This document shows, in pieces, positions 36,136 through 44,910 of a DNA stretch of 64,000 nt. Numbering within the stretch: position 1 is the first letter of the stretch; each line of letters opens with the position of its first letter. Position numbers and translations under genes: made by a program. This DNA is from Niameybacter massiliensis (GTDB lineage Bacteria > Bacillota > Clostridia > Lachnospirales > Cellulosilyticaceae): positions 585,551-649,550 of the forward strand of contig NZ_LN875034.1 in NCBI RefSeq assembly GCF_001282685.1, given 5' to 3'. The notes under the pieces are model-generated. The model was given only the letters and a program-made list of their open reading frames with translations, was not told the DNA's origin and did no database searches.

Positions 36136-36891
36136 ATGAAGTTTTTAACTTTTAATATTCGATGTGATTATAATCAAGATGGAAATAATAATTTCTGTTA
36201 TAGAAAGCCTTTAGTATTAGAGAAATTAAAAAAAGAATTACCAGATATAATTTGTTTTCAAGAAGTACTTCCTCATGTAGCAAGTTGGTTAAAAGAAAAT
36301 CTAGAGGAGTACTTTATCTTAGGATGTGGAAGAGATGAAAATCTAGAAGATGAACAAACAGCAATAGCATTTAAAAAGCAAAAATATCAGCTCATACATA
36401 TGAATACTTTTTGGCTATCACCAACCCCACAGGTACCGGGTTCACGTTATGAGCAACAAAGCATTTGTCCAAGGACTTGTACAGAAGTTATACTACAAGA
36501 TTTAGAGTCAAAAGAAATTTATCGTATTATTAATACTCATTTAGATCATGAAGGAAGTGAAGCTAGAAGGTTAGGTATGGCACAGATTTTAACTTATATA
36601 AAAGAAGTTGAAACATTTAAAGATGCATCTATCTGTCTAGCAGGAGATTTTAATGCAACACCAGATACTCCAGAAGTTAAAATAATTAGTGAAGCTGGAT
36701 TAATAGATCAAACAGAGGGAGTAGAGGGAACATACCATGAGTATGAAACACTACCAATAAATAATAAAATAGATTACATTTTTACATCGCCAGATTTAGT
36801 ATGTAATGATGTGACACCATGGAAAGATGAAAAAGAGGGTGTATATCTATCAGATCATTATCCTGTATGTGCTGAGATTATTAAAAAATAA
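36136..36891 (+). CDS. Endonuclease/exonuclease/phosphatase (EEP) family protein, paralog 1
   Basis: Start ATG 36136 after AGAGGAG gives 251 residues. It shows the complete EEP metal-phosphoesterase motif set: FNIRCDYNQD, ICFQEVLPHV with the metal-binding Glu, NTHLDHEGSEAR with the catalytic His-Asp region, GDFNATPDTPE, KIDYIFTSP and LSDHYPVCAE. No signal peptide, so cytoplasmic. EEP relatives include nucleases, sphingomyelinases and sugar- or inositol-phosphate phosphatases; GDFNA/SDHYPV forms without DNA-binding insertions commonly act on small substrates. It is about two-thirds identical by eye to the protein at 43093-43851. It lies just upstream of the two-component genes and may belong to the sugar locus. 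Confidence 0.85.
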   Translation: MKFLTFNIRCDYNQDGNNNFCYRKPLVLEKLKKELPDIICFQEVLPHVASWLKENLEEYFILGCGRDENLEDEQTAIAFKKQKYQLIHMNTFWLSPTPQVPGSRYEQQSICPRTCTEVILQDLESKEIYRIINTHLDHEGSEARRLGMAQILTYIKEVETFKDASICLAGDFNATPDTPEVKIISEAGLIDQTEGVEGTYHEYETLPINNKIDYIFTSPDLVCNDVTPWKDEKEGVYLSDHYPVCAEIIKK

Positions 36892-36931
36892 AAGAGAAGT
36901 ATAGAGCCAATAAATAAGTATAGCCATAAAG

Positions 36932-36979
36932 AGCTTAATCTTGATTACTAAAATGTAACTAAGATTAAGCTTTTTTATT
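36932..36979 (+). terminator. Terminator after the first EEP gene
   Basis: AGCTTAATCTT (36932-36942) pairs with AAGATTAAGCT (36961-36971), followed by six T. Confidence 0.8.
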
Positions 36980-37052
36980 TGTTGTATTTTAATAAATTTT
37001 TTATATAAGTAAATAAAATTAAACATAAAATATACAAATTGTGAAAAGAATG

Positions 37053-37061
37053 TGATATAAT
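37053..37061 (+). promoter_or_regulatory. Extended -10 promoter of the YesM/YesN-like genes
   Basis: TGA-TATAAT (TG at 37053-37054, hexamer 37056-37061), with no good -35. A consensus TTGACA at 37062 lacks a -10 at proper spacing. The leader is about 100 bases. Confidence 0.4.
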
Positions 37062-37167
37062 TTGACATGCATTAGTGTAATTTTAAAAGATATTATATAA
37101 ATACTATTATTTAATTTTATTGCTTGCTTAGTGAGCTTATATATTAGGAATGAGAAAAGAGGATCAA

Positions 37168-38943
37168 ATGACAAAAATATTAAAGAAAATTGGGGTATAT
37201 ATTTTTCATTCCAATACAATATTTATTCAACTTCTTGTATTTACTTTAGTTGTAAGTGTAGTACCTATTATTCTTATTAGTCTACTCTTATTTAATAAAA
37301 TGTCAGATCTAGTTGTAACGACTTTAGATAAATCATCCTCGCAGCTAGTACTTCAATATATGAATGATATTAATGGGAGCTTTTTTAGATATCAGGATAA
37401 GCTTCAACAGATAGCGAATAACACGATTATTATGGATGAATTATTAGGTAAAGGGGATGACTCTAATCCCTATATAAAAGGTGATAAAGTAAGTAAAGAG
37501 GTGAACAAGAGTTTACGATTAGAAGGCTATAGTGAATATAGGAACTGTATGATTTATTCAACCATATATGACTCAAAAATATATGGAAATAATGTATCCA
37601 TGTTAGAAGAGGCAGTGAAAGAAGTATGGTATATAGATCATCCAGAGTATAAAGGAAATATTTTCTCATATTTAACAGCTAATAGAAAAAACAAAGTGCT
37701 TTCATTAGTACAGCAAATCAATTATATAGATACAAATTCGTTTAAAAATAGTGATTTAGGATTCGTAAAGCTGGATTTATATGCTGATAAGTTATTTGAA
37801 CCTCCTAAAGATAAAGAAAATGGAACTTATTCTTATGACATTATTGTATTAGATGAAAGTAGTAATTTAATTTATGAATCCGAAGAACAATTGATTAGAG
37901 AGTTGGATGAAATCCCTTTTCACCAACTTACAAGTAATCAAATGACAGCGCATAATAATATGCTTATTTATAAAGATACGGTAAAGCGTTATGGATTAGA
38001 TATCATATTTTTGTTTGATAGCCATGTGTTGGTAGATAAGCAAGAGGAGTTAGGACGTTCAATTATTCCAATTATTTTAATTGTTATAGGTGTTATTATA
38101 ATAACAGCTTATTTGTTTACGAGAAGCTTTGCTTTTAGAGTAGAAAAATTAGTCCGTAAGATTAAGGCAGTAGAAGAAGGTGACCTTACAGTAACCGAAG
38201 AAATAGGTGGAAATGATGAAATTGCATTATTAGATAAGCAGTTCAACTCTATGGTTAAAAGACTAGACAAGCTAATTCAAAAAAATTATATACAACAACT
38301 AGAGAAGAAGGAGGCTGAACTTAGAAATTTACAATTGCAGATTAATCCACATTTCTTATATAACACTTTAGAAACAATCAGTGCAATGGCTGCTATAAAA
38401 GGGCTATTTAATATCTGTGATTTATGTGAGAAATTAGGAGAAATCTTTAGATACAGTTTAGGGAAAAACTATGGTGAGTACGTGACTATAGAACAAGAAT
38501 TAAAACATACTAAAAACTACATATTTATCCAAGAAGCAAGATTTGGCAATAAATTTGAGGTGGATTATAATGTACAATCAGAATTAATGCATGCTCAAAT
38601 ATTACGATTTATTTTACAACCTATTGTAGAGAATGCAATTATCCATGGACTTAGTAATCATACAAGGAAAGGTAAGTTAAGTATTTCTATCTATCAACAA
38701 GATGGTGATATTCTCATTGAAATAGAAGATGATGGAGTAGGAATGTCTAAAGAGCGTTTACAAGGACTTACTGAATATATTAATGATCAAGATAAAAATA
38801 TTAAGAGAACAACAAGAAGCATAGGTGTTAAAAATGTAAATCAAAGAATTAAATTATCCTGTGGAAATGACTATGGCATTATGATAAGAAGTGAATTAAA
38901 CGAAGGTAGTTGTTTTACAATACGTTTGCCGTTTGTGCAATAA
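37168..38943 (+). CDS. Sensor histidine kinase, YesM family
   Basis: Start ATG 37168 (AAGAGG five bases upstream; ATG 37150 has none) gives 591 residues. Two membrane helices, at about 20-43 and 286-308 (IIPIILIVIGVIIITAYLF), bracket an extracellular sensor domain of about 240 residues. A HAMP domain follows, then the His_kinase domain INPHFLYNTLETISAMA with phospho-acceptor His395. The ATPase domain has PIVENAIIHGL (N box), DDGVGMS and SIGVKNVNQRI (G boxes). YesM kinases sense extracellular oligosaccharides or their binding proteins and pair with AraC-type YesN regulators, as here. The likely target is the importer operon from 42164 or 43935. Confidence 0.93.
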   Translation: MTKILKKIGVYIFHSNTIFIQLLVFTLVVSVVPIILISLLLFNKMSDLVVTTLDKSSSQLVLQYMNDINGSFFRYQDKLQQIANNTIIMDELLGKGDDSNPYIKGDKVSKEVNKSLRLEGYSEYRNCMIYSTIYDSKIYGNNVSMLEEAVKEVWYIDHPEYKGNIFSYLTANRKNKVLSLVQQINYIDTNSFKNSDLGFVKLDLYADKLFEPPKDKENGTYSYDIIVLDESSNLIYESEEQLIRELDEIPFHQLTSNQMTAHNNMLIYKDTVKRYGLDIIFLFDSHVLVDKQEELGRSIIPIILIVIGVIIITAYLFTRSFAFRVEKLVRKIKAVEEGDLTVTEEIGGNDEIALLDKQFNSMVKRLDKLIQKNYIQQLEKKEAELRNLQLQINPHFLYNTLETISAMAAIKGLFNICDLCEKLGEIFRYSLGKNYGEYVTIEQELKHTKNYIFIQEARFGNKFEVDYNVQSELMHAQILRFILQPIVENAIIHGLSNHTRKGKLSISIYQQDGDILIEIEDDGVGMSKERLQGLTEYINDQDKNIKRTTRSIGVKNVNQRIKLSCGNDYGIMIRSELNEGSCFTIRLPFVQ

Positions 38944-38955
38944 GAGGAGGATAAA

Positions 38956-40569
38956 ATGGGGCGAAGTATTTTAATTGTAGATGATGAAGAACTGATTAGA
39001 CAAGGCATTAGAGCAAGAATTGATTATCTAGGATTTAAATTTGATTCTATACGAGAAGCAGATGATGGAACGACAGCATTATCTCTATTAGAACAAGCGC
39101 CAGCAGATGTTGTCATTACAGATATCCGAATGAATGATATGGATGGGATTGAGCTTATTGGAAAAGTGAAACCTTTATATCCACACATCCAGTTTATTAT
39201 TTTAAGTGGATATGCTGAATTTGCTTATGCAGAGCAAGCCATTAATTTAGGTGTTAATGCTTATCTTTTAAAGCCTATTTCAAATGAAGAATTGAAAAAG
39301 ACGATGAATAATGTTTTAGAGCGTATAGAACTTGAGGAACATAATCACAGAACAGTTAAATTAGGAGAGCAAATACTTGTTGAAAATCAAAAGCATATTT
39401 TTGAAAAGAATTTAAATGCGCTTTTATATCATCCTAATCCCTTAAAAGGAGAAGGCAAGGTACTATTTAATACAGTCAATGAACAATTCCCTTTAGAAAA
39501 AAGAAAATTTATGACTATTCTTATGAATATAGATGGAGATAGCTATGAGGGGAATAAATTTGGATATCAAGATATTAAACTTATACGTTTTACAATCAAA
39601 AATATCCTAAGTGATTTCCCATCTCAAAGTGATAAAGTAGTTATAAGTAACCTATCTAATACTAACCAATTATTTGCAATTTTGTCTAATGAATGTAGCA
39701 CTACATTAAGAGCTGAAGCAGAACAAGTTTTTTCAGCATTGCAGGGTGTGCTATGGAATCGTATGCAAATTTCTATTAGTATAGGGATTAGCTCAGTAAC
39801 AGATAAGCTATCATTAGATAGTACAAAAGAAGCACAAGAAGCTTTTCAACAAAGGCTTATTCATGGAAATGGGAGTATGTATTTTTATGATGATATTAAA
39901 TTATTATCAGGTACACAACTACCCACAAGTGAGCTAAATATGCTGAGTCAGTACATAGAGCGTAAAGATATAGGGAATATACAGGTTATTTTAAATGCTA
40001 TTTTCTCTGATGAGTGTATGCAACAATATAATGTGAATTACATACGTATTGTTTGGGTACGTATCATAGGAATTTTATTAAAGTCAGCTCACTCCAGCTT
40101 TGAGAAAGAGCCTCAAAAGGCAGAACAGCTTGTAATGGATTTAGATGATTTGGTGGGTATATCTTCTTTAGCGGAGTTAAGGGAGTACCTATGGACTTTA
40201 GTACTTGATTGTTTAGAAACAGATACACATATGGATACAAATGCTAAGAATAAAATTAAGCTTGCGACTAAGTATATTACAGATAATTATAATAAAGATA
40301 TTGCTATTAACGACTTAGCAGAACGTTTTATGATGAGTCCTAATTATTTTTCTTCTATATTTAAGAAAGAGACGGGACAAACAACAATTAATTATATTAA
40401 AGAACTCCGTATTAATAAGGCTAGAGAATACTTAGCACAATCATCAAAGAGTGTGGTAGATATTGCAAAAGAAGTAGGATATGAAGATAGCCAGTACTTC
40501 TTTAAAGTATTTAAAAAATCTACTGGCCAAACTCCATTACAGTATAGAAAGTCCTATAGTAAGTTATAG
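38956..40569 (+). CDS. Response regulator with AraC-type DNA-binding domain, YesN family
   Basis: A 537-residue transcription activator, 13 bases after its kinase gene. The N-terminal receiver domain (about 1-120) has ILIVDDEELIRQG, the phospho-acceptor Asp56 in VVITDIRMNDMDG and the Lys of YLLKPIS. A long middle region (about 130-430) of the kind found in YesN is unassigned. The C-terminal 100 residues form two helix-turn-helix motifs: INDLAERFMMSPNYFSSIFKKETGQ and VVDIAKEVGYEDSQYFFKVFKKSTGQTP (split for length). The 3' end overlaps the convergent PHP gene by six bases, with no terminator between. Confidence 0.93.
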   Translation: MGRSILIVDDEELIRQGIRARIDYLGFKFDSIREADDGTTALSLLEQAPADVVITDIRMNDMDGIELIGKVKPLYPHIQFIILSGYAEFAYAEQAINLGVNAYLLKPISNEELKKTMNNVLERIELEEHNHRTVKLGEQILVENQKHIFEKNLNALLYHPNPLKGEGKVLFNTVNEQFPLEKRKFMTILMNIDGDSYEGNKFGYQDIKLIRFTIKNILSDFPSQSDKVVISNLSNTNQLFAILSNECSTTLRAEAEQVFSALQGVLWNRMQISISIGISSVTDKLSLDSTKEAQEAFQQRLIHGNGSMYFYDDIKLLSGTQLPTSELNMLSQYIERKDIGNIQVILNAIFSDECMQQYNVNYIRIVWVRIIGILLKSAHSSFEKEPQKAEQLVMDLDDLVGISSLAELREYLWTLVLDCLETDTHMDTNAKNKIKLATKYITDNYNKDIAINDLAERFMMSPNYFSSIFKKETGQTTINYIKELRINKAREYLAQSSKSVVDIAKEVGYEDSQYFFKVFKKSTGQTPLQYRKSYSKL

Positions 40570-41487
40570 ATAGAGAACAGGGGCTATACAAACTAAGTTT
40601 TCAATTTCAAGAGAGCCTTGATAAAGTTTTGGTATAATAATAGATTCAGTATTTAAATCATCAATATTGATAGTAAGAGGAGCTTTGATATCCAATGGGA
40701 TAGATAAAGTTCCTTTTTTTGTACGTAAAGAAAGAAGATAATTTGTATGATCTTGTTCTATATAGCCAGGTTTTGAGGTTGAAATAATAGAGAACTGGAT
40801 AGTATGTGAATCAGGATTGATTTGAGTCTTAAGAAGAGGACCTTTTGACACCCATGTTTGTCCACTATGAATAGCTGTTTCTAATTCTATTTCAATATCT
40901 CCAGTAGCATTACCTTCAATAAAAGTAGCAAACTGATCATGCATACTATCTGTACCATGTAGATCCATCCCACTGGCTGCTGCAATACGATAACCTTGCA
41001 AGGTTAGGTCTTCCCACCAAAGTAAACCACGCTCATTCACTTCATGGAGAGGTTCTGGATTATTAAAGACTTCAATGAAATCTATAAAAGCATAATCAGT
41101 AAAGGTCATTTCGAACCCACAAGTAGCAATAGGGTAACCGCATGAGAAGGGATGAGCCACACCAGCCAGGGCTCCTTTTTCTTGTACTGCCTTAAAAAGA
41201 AGCTCTGGTTTATGCTTATTGATATTTTCCCAAGGAACGTATTCTTTTAGGTTGAGACATAAAATATGACCGTAATAAGTGGTGTATTCCATACCATAAA
41301 TACAAGGCATATCTATAGGGTATTCCTCTAATATTTTGTGAGCTTTTACATGGCCCGAGATTGTATTATGATCGGTTAAAGCAAAGGCATCCACTTTGTC
41401 TGCTAGCATAAAATCAATAAGTTGTTGTACTGTAAGATTGCCATCTGATTCCAATGTATGGTTATGTAGTTCTAAGCGTTTGTACAT
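40564..41487 (-). CDS. PHP-domain metal-dependent phosphoesterase
   Basis: A 307-residue PHP-domain protein, probably a cytoplasmic phosphoesterase. Metal-ligand motifs appear in order: RLELHNHTLESDGNL (His-x-His), DAFALTDHNTISGH, MEYTTYYGHIL, GVAHPFSCGYPI and AASGMDLHG. The C-terminal 90 residues, from about 215, look like a beta-rich extra domain (TQINPDSHTIQFSIISTS). No signal peptide. PHP relatives hydrolyse histidinol phosphate, nucleoside 3',5'-bisphosphates or sugar phosphates; the substrate here is unknown. It is transcribed with the upstream unknown gene 41505-41957 from the promoter at 42000-42028, against the sugar locus, and tail-to-tail with the YesN-like gene. Confidence 0.85.
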   Translation of the reverse strand: MYKRLELHNHTLESDGNLTVQQLIDFMLADKVDAFALTDHNTISGHVKAHKILEEYPIDMPCIYGMEYTTYYGHILCLNLKEYVPWENINKHKPELLFKAVQEKGALAGVAHPFSCGYPIATCGFEMTFTDYAFIDFIEVFNNPEPLHEVNERGLLWWEDLTLQGYRIAAASGMDLHGTDSMHDQFATFIEGNATGDIEIELETAIHSGQTWVSKGPLLKTQINPDSHTIQFSIISTSKPGYIEQDHTNYLLSLRTKKGTLSIPLDIKAPLTINIDDLNTESIIIPKLYQGSLEIENLVCIAPVLYL

Positions 41488-41504
41488 GATTTTAACCTCC
41501 TATT

Positions 41505-41957
41505 TTATTGTGCGGATAAAGATAATGAGTATTTAGTATCATCACGGATAACACTAAAGGCCACAATGGTGATACGTATGACACCGTTTATTTGAGACTG
41601 AGGGATACAGCCTGGAGTAGCATCAGTTTCACTAAAATACAGATGTCTACAGGTTTCTTGACGATGTATACCTCCAATAAATTGGTCATTCATTGTGACA
41701 ATAACTTGAAGTTCAGTTTTCATCCCACGAATAGTATTAGTAATCACTTCGTCACTAGCTGTATCGGCACCGTATTTAACGTTACAGGCAGCCACGAGTT
41801 CTTTCTTTAAATCATCAGTAATTACTTCATAACGTTGTTTATCAAAGCTAAAAGTTATGTCCATTTCTTTGTAAATATCATCTAAACACATTGTATAAGA
41901 GATTTGGCCCACAAAACCTTTGTTGAGTGTACCGCCAACTTCATATATTTTTTTCAT
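41505..41957 (-). CDS. Unassigned 150-residue protein, partner of the PHP gene
   Basis: A compact protein of 150 residues with no signal peptide or membrane segment. It starts MKKIYEVGGTLNKGFVGQIS and contains KTELQVIVTMNDQFIGGIH, with alternating hydrophobics that suggest a beta fold. I have seen similar sequences annotated as a domain of unknown function next to PHP phosphoesterases, but cannot name it safely. It is 17 bases upstream of the PHP gene on the same strand, so the two form an operon. AAAAAGGAGCATT precedes the ATG. Confidence 0.75.
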   Translation of the reverse strand: MKKIYEVGGTLNKGFVGQISYTMCLDDIYKEMDITFSFDKQRYEVITDDLKKELVAACNVKYGADTASDEVITNTIRGMKTELQVIVTMNDQFIGGIHRQETCRHLYFSETDATPGCIPQSQINGVIRITIVAFSVIRDDTKYSLSLSAQ

Positions 41958-41999
41958 CCGAATGCTCCTTTTTGGAAGTGAAATCTTAAAGATGTGATA

Positions 42000-42028
42000 A
42001 ATATACTATCATTTTTTGACTATTTCAA
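42000..42028 (-). promoter_or_regulatory. Sigma-A promoter of the PHP operon, with overlapping palindrome
   Basis: On the minus strand, TTGAAA (42028-42023), a 17-base spacer and TATATT (42005-42000). ACTATT-tc-AATAGT (42019-42032) is a perfect inverted repeat overlapping the -35, a possible operator. Confidence 0.65.
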
Positions 42029-42163
42029 TAGTATTAAAAAAGTCGTAGAAATATCCATTCCTTTGTGTAGAATAGTCCATTGTTATACATAAGTATCTTT
42101 AGTAATCTGACATTACAAAAAAGCTTCAATTATATTGACTGAATTAAGATGGAGGATAATGAG

Positions 42164-43093
42164 ATGAAACAACTTACATTTTCACAAGAAGGAAAGTTTA
42201 AACTATTACAATTTACAGATATTCATTTCAGCGACAACAATGAAGTGGATAAAGAAACTGTAGAATTAATGAGAAAAATACTAAAAGAGGAAAAGCCTGA
42301 TTTTATTATGATTACAGGAGATACAGTATATGGAGAAGAAAATGTAGATCATTTACCACTTGCTTTAACACCTGTTATTGAATCTAATATTCCTTTTAGT
42401 TATACATTTGGAAATCATGATACAGAAGAAGGGCAAGGATATGAAGCTTTATTTGAAGTACTTCAAGGTATTCCAACTTGTATGATGTACCATGATGCAA
42501 ACTCTAAAGTAGGAATGGGGAACCACACTTTAGAAGTAGTTGGCCATGATGGAGGAGTTAAGTGGGTTATTGCAGGGATAGATTCTGGTAACTATAATCC
42601 ATTGCCTCATATGGAAGGCTATGCTTATGTCCAAAAGCCACAAATTGAATGGTATCAAGATATGATGAGGAAGTATGAAGCTCAAAATCCAGATTTTGCG
42701 TCACTTGTATTTATGCATATTCCACTTCCTGAATATCATGAAGTTTGGGCAATGGAAACATGTTATGGCATGAAACGAGAAGGTATTTGTAGTCCAAAGA
42801 TTAACTCAGGATTTTTTGCAGCAATGCAAGAAGTAGGCCATACAAAAGGTGTATTTGTAGGACATGACCATATTAATGATTTCTACGGTGAAATGTACGG
42901 TATTACATTGGGGTATGGTAGAGCAACAGGGTATAACACATATGGACAAGAAGACTTCTTACGAGGTGCAAGAATCTTTATCTTGGATGAAAATAATACC
43001 GAAAGCTTTGAAACCTATGTAAGATTATCAGATGGTACCGTTATAGATAATCCATCTATGCATTTACCAGAAAGAGTAAGGGATGATAATTAA
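42164..43093 (+). CDS. Calcineurin-like metallophosphoesterase
   Basis: Start ATG 42164; GGAGG (42151-42155) is eight bases upstream and lies inside the longer frame that begins at 42149. The 309-residue protein has all five metallophosphatase motifs: FTDIHFSDN, MITGDTVYG, FGNHDTEEG, FMHIPLPEYHE and VGHDHINDF. The layout resembles the purple-acid-phosphatase-like (PA2-type) cytoplasmic group. No signal peptide. Its stop overlaps the ATG of the second EEP gene (TAATG), so the two phosphoesterases are translationally coupled. Both precede the importer genes and probably act on the same phosphorylated intermediate. Confidence 0.9.
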   Translation: MKQLTFSQEGKFKLLQFTDIHFSDNNEVDKETVELMRKILKEEKPDFIMITGDTVYGEENVDHLPLALTPVIESNIPFSYTFGNHDTEEGQGYEALFEVLQGIPTCMMYHDANSKVGMGNHTLEVVGHDGGVKWVIAGIDSGNYNPLPHMEGYAYVQKPQIEWYQDMMRKYEAQNPDFASLVFMHIPLPEYHEVWAMETCYGMKREGICSPKINSGFFAAMQEVGHTKGVFVGHDHINDFYGEMYGITLGYGRATGYNTYGQEDFLRGARIFILDENNTESFETYVRLSDGTVIDNPSMHLPERVRDDN

Positions 43094-43851
43094 TGAAGTT
43101 TGTAACCTTTAATATACGTTGTGATTATAATCAAGACGACAATAATAGCTTTTGCTATAGAAAACCTTATATCTTAGGAAAACTAAAAAATGAAAGTCCT
43201 GATATTATTTGTTTTCAAGAAATACTTCCACATGTAGCAACATGGTTAAAAGAAAATTTAACAGATTACTATGTATTGGGGTGTGGAAGAGATGAAAATT
43301 TAGAAGATGAACAAATCACTATTGCATTTAAAAAAATGCAATATCAAATGATAAGTATGAATACATTTTGGCTATCTGAAGCACCACAAGTTCCAGGATC
43401 ACGTTATGAAAAGCAAAGTATGTGTCCTAGGACGTGTACTGAAATGGTACTTCAAGATATAGAGACGAAAGAGATACTACGTGTGTTTAATACGCATCTT
43501 GATCATGAAGGAAGTGAAGCGCGTGTATTAGGGATGACACAAATCTTAACCTATATACAACAAATTACTCTATTTAAAGATGCAACGATTATTTTAACAG
43601 GAGACTTTAACGCCTATTCAAGTGATCCAGAAGTAACCATGATTAGTGAAGTAGGTAAATTGGTAGATTTGACTTCAGATTTAGAAGGGACATATCATGA
43701 TTTTGGTAGAGTAAAAGAAAATGAAAAGATAGATTATATCTTTTCATCACCTCATGTCGTGTGTGAGGAAAAGGGGCTTTGGACAGATGAGTACAATGGT
43801 GTATTTTTATCAGATCATTATCCGGTGTTCGTAGAAATGACCACTAAATAA
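43093..43851 (+). CDS. Endonuclease/exonuclease/phosphatase (EEP) family protein, paralog 2
   Basis: A 252-residue cytoplasmic EEP protein, about two-thirds identical by eye to the protein at 36136-36891 along its whole length, including FNIRCDYNQDDNN, CFQEILPHVATWLKENL, CGRDENLEDEQ, NTHLDHEGSEAR, GDFNAYS, KIDYIFSSP and LSDHYPVFVE. The identical spacing of motifs argues for duplication of one gene rather than convergence. It starts within the stop of the metallophosphoesterase gene and precedes the LplB-like permease gene by 83 bases. As for its paralog, a phosphomonoester or phosphodiester of a small sugar-like compound is the likely substrate; nuclease activity is less likely without a DNA-binding insertion. 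Confidence 0.86.
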   Translation: MKFVTFNIRCDYNQDDNNSFCYRKPYILGKLKNESPDIICFQEILPHVATWLKENLTDYYVLGCGRDENLEDEQITIAFKKMQYQMISMNTFWLSEAPQVPGSRYEKQSMCPRTCTEMVLQDIETKEILRVFNTHLDHEGSEARVLGMTQILTYIQQITLFKDATIILTGDFNAYSSDPEVTMISEVGKLVDLTSDLEGTYHDFGRVKENEKIDYIFSSPHVVCEEKGLWTDEYNGVFLSDHYPVFVEMTTK

Positions 43852-43865
43852 AGAAGTTTTGTACA

Positions 43866-43894
43866 TTGTTCAAAAAGCTTAAAAATTTTATCAT
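43866..43894 (+). promoter_or_regulatory. Weak candidate promoter before the importer genes
   Basis: TTGTTC (43866-43871), a 17-base spacer and TATCAT (43889-43894). The poor -35 would fit an activator-dependent promoter served by the YesN-like regulator. Confidence 0.35.
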
Positions 43895-43934
43895 AAAGGT
43901 AGATTAAAACACATCGACACGAAGGAGGAGTTAC

Positions 43935-44888
43935 ATGAGTAGTGTTATTGCTGCAAAAGCTGAATGTAAGACAGAGCAGGCAAAACCAAAATGGAAAAAG
44001 GTCTTGAAGTATTGGCCACTTTATTTAATGTTATTACCTGCTATTATTTACTTCATCTTACTTTGCTACGTACCAATGACAGGTATTGTGTTAGCATTTA
44101 AGGATTATTCCTTTAGAGAAGGTATATGGGGAAGCCCTTGGGTAGGACTTAGATATTTTAAAACCTTCTTTAGTAGTTATGATTGTGTCAGACTACTTCG
44201 TAACACATTAACGGTTGGTCTTATCAAATGTATTTTAGAATTCCCGTTTGCTATTTTTCTTGCATTGATGTTAAACGAAATTCGCAATTTGAAATTCAAA
44301 AAGACAGTGCAAACTATAACTTACTTACCACACTTTTTATCATCAGTAATTATTGTAACAATGATGCAAAGAGTGCTCGCTCCAAATACTGGGGTACTAA
44401 ACCAAATTATTGGTTCAATGGGAGGAGACCCTAGCACATTCTTCCTAATGGAAGCTAAATACTTCTTCCAAATTCTATTCTCTATGGACTTATGGAGAAA
44501 CATTGGTTGGGATTCCATCATTTACTTAGCTGCAATTAGCTCTGTAGATACAGCTCTTTATGAGGCAGCAGAAATGGATGGTTGTTCAAAACTTAAGAAA
44601 ATCTGGCATATTACATTGCCAAGTATTAGAGGAACAATTGGTCTACTCTTTATTATGGGTGTAGGTGGTCTTCTTTCTTCTGGATTTGAACAAATTTATT
44701 TATTAAGAACTCCAGGTAATATGGCATTAGCAGATACGCTAGATACTTTCGTTGTACGTATTGGTCTAGCAGGCGGACAGTTTGGATATGCAACAGCAAT
44801 TGGTTTAATTCAAGGTGTTGTAGGTTTAATACTTGTTATTATTTGTAATAAGTTATCCAAAAAATTCACTGAAGTAGGACTATGGTAA
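43935..44888 (+). CDS. Carbohydrate ABC permease, LplB family
   Basis: A 317-residue permease with six membrane helices, beginning WKKVLKYWPLYLMLLPAIIYF after a short polar N-terminus. LALMLNEIRNLKFKKTVQTI and the EAA loop EAAEMDGCSKLKKIWHITLP (about residues 216-235) mark the CUT1 LplB type. It pairs with the LplC-like permease at 46725 and the lipoprotein at 44911. The usual ATPase is not encoded nearby; these systems normally borrow a shared MsmX-type ATPase. AAGGAGGAG precedes the ATG. Confidence 0.92.
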   Translation: MSSVIAAKAECKTEQAKPKWKKVLKYWPLYLMLLPAIIYFILLCYVPMTGIVLAFKDYSFREGIWGSPWVGLRYFKTFFSSYDCVRLLRNTLTVGLIKCILEFPFAIFLALMLNEIRNLKFKKTVQTITYLPHFLSSVIIVTMMQRVLAPNTGVLNQIIGSMGGDPSTFFLMEAKYFFQILFSMDLWRNIGWDSIIYLAAISSVDTALYEAAEMDGCSKLKKIWHITLPSIRGTIGLLFIMGVGGLLSSGFEQIYLLRTPGNMALADTLDTFVVRIGLAGGQFGYATAIGLIQGVVGLILVIICNKLSKKFTEVGLW

Positions 44889-44910
44889 ATAAATAAGAGG
44901 AGGTAATAAG

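Noticed and set aside
37062-37067. TTGACA as -35 of the YesM-like gene
   Set aside because: The next TATTAT is 23 bases away, too far; the extended -10 at 37056 is a better candidate.
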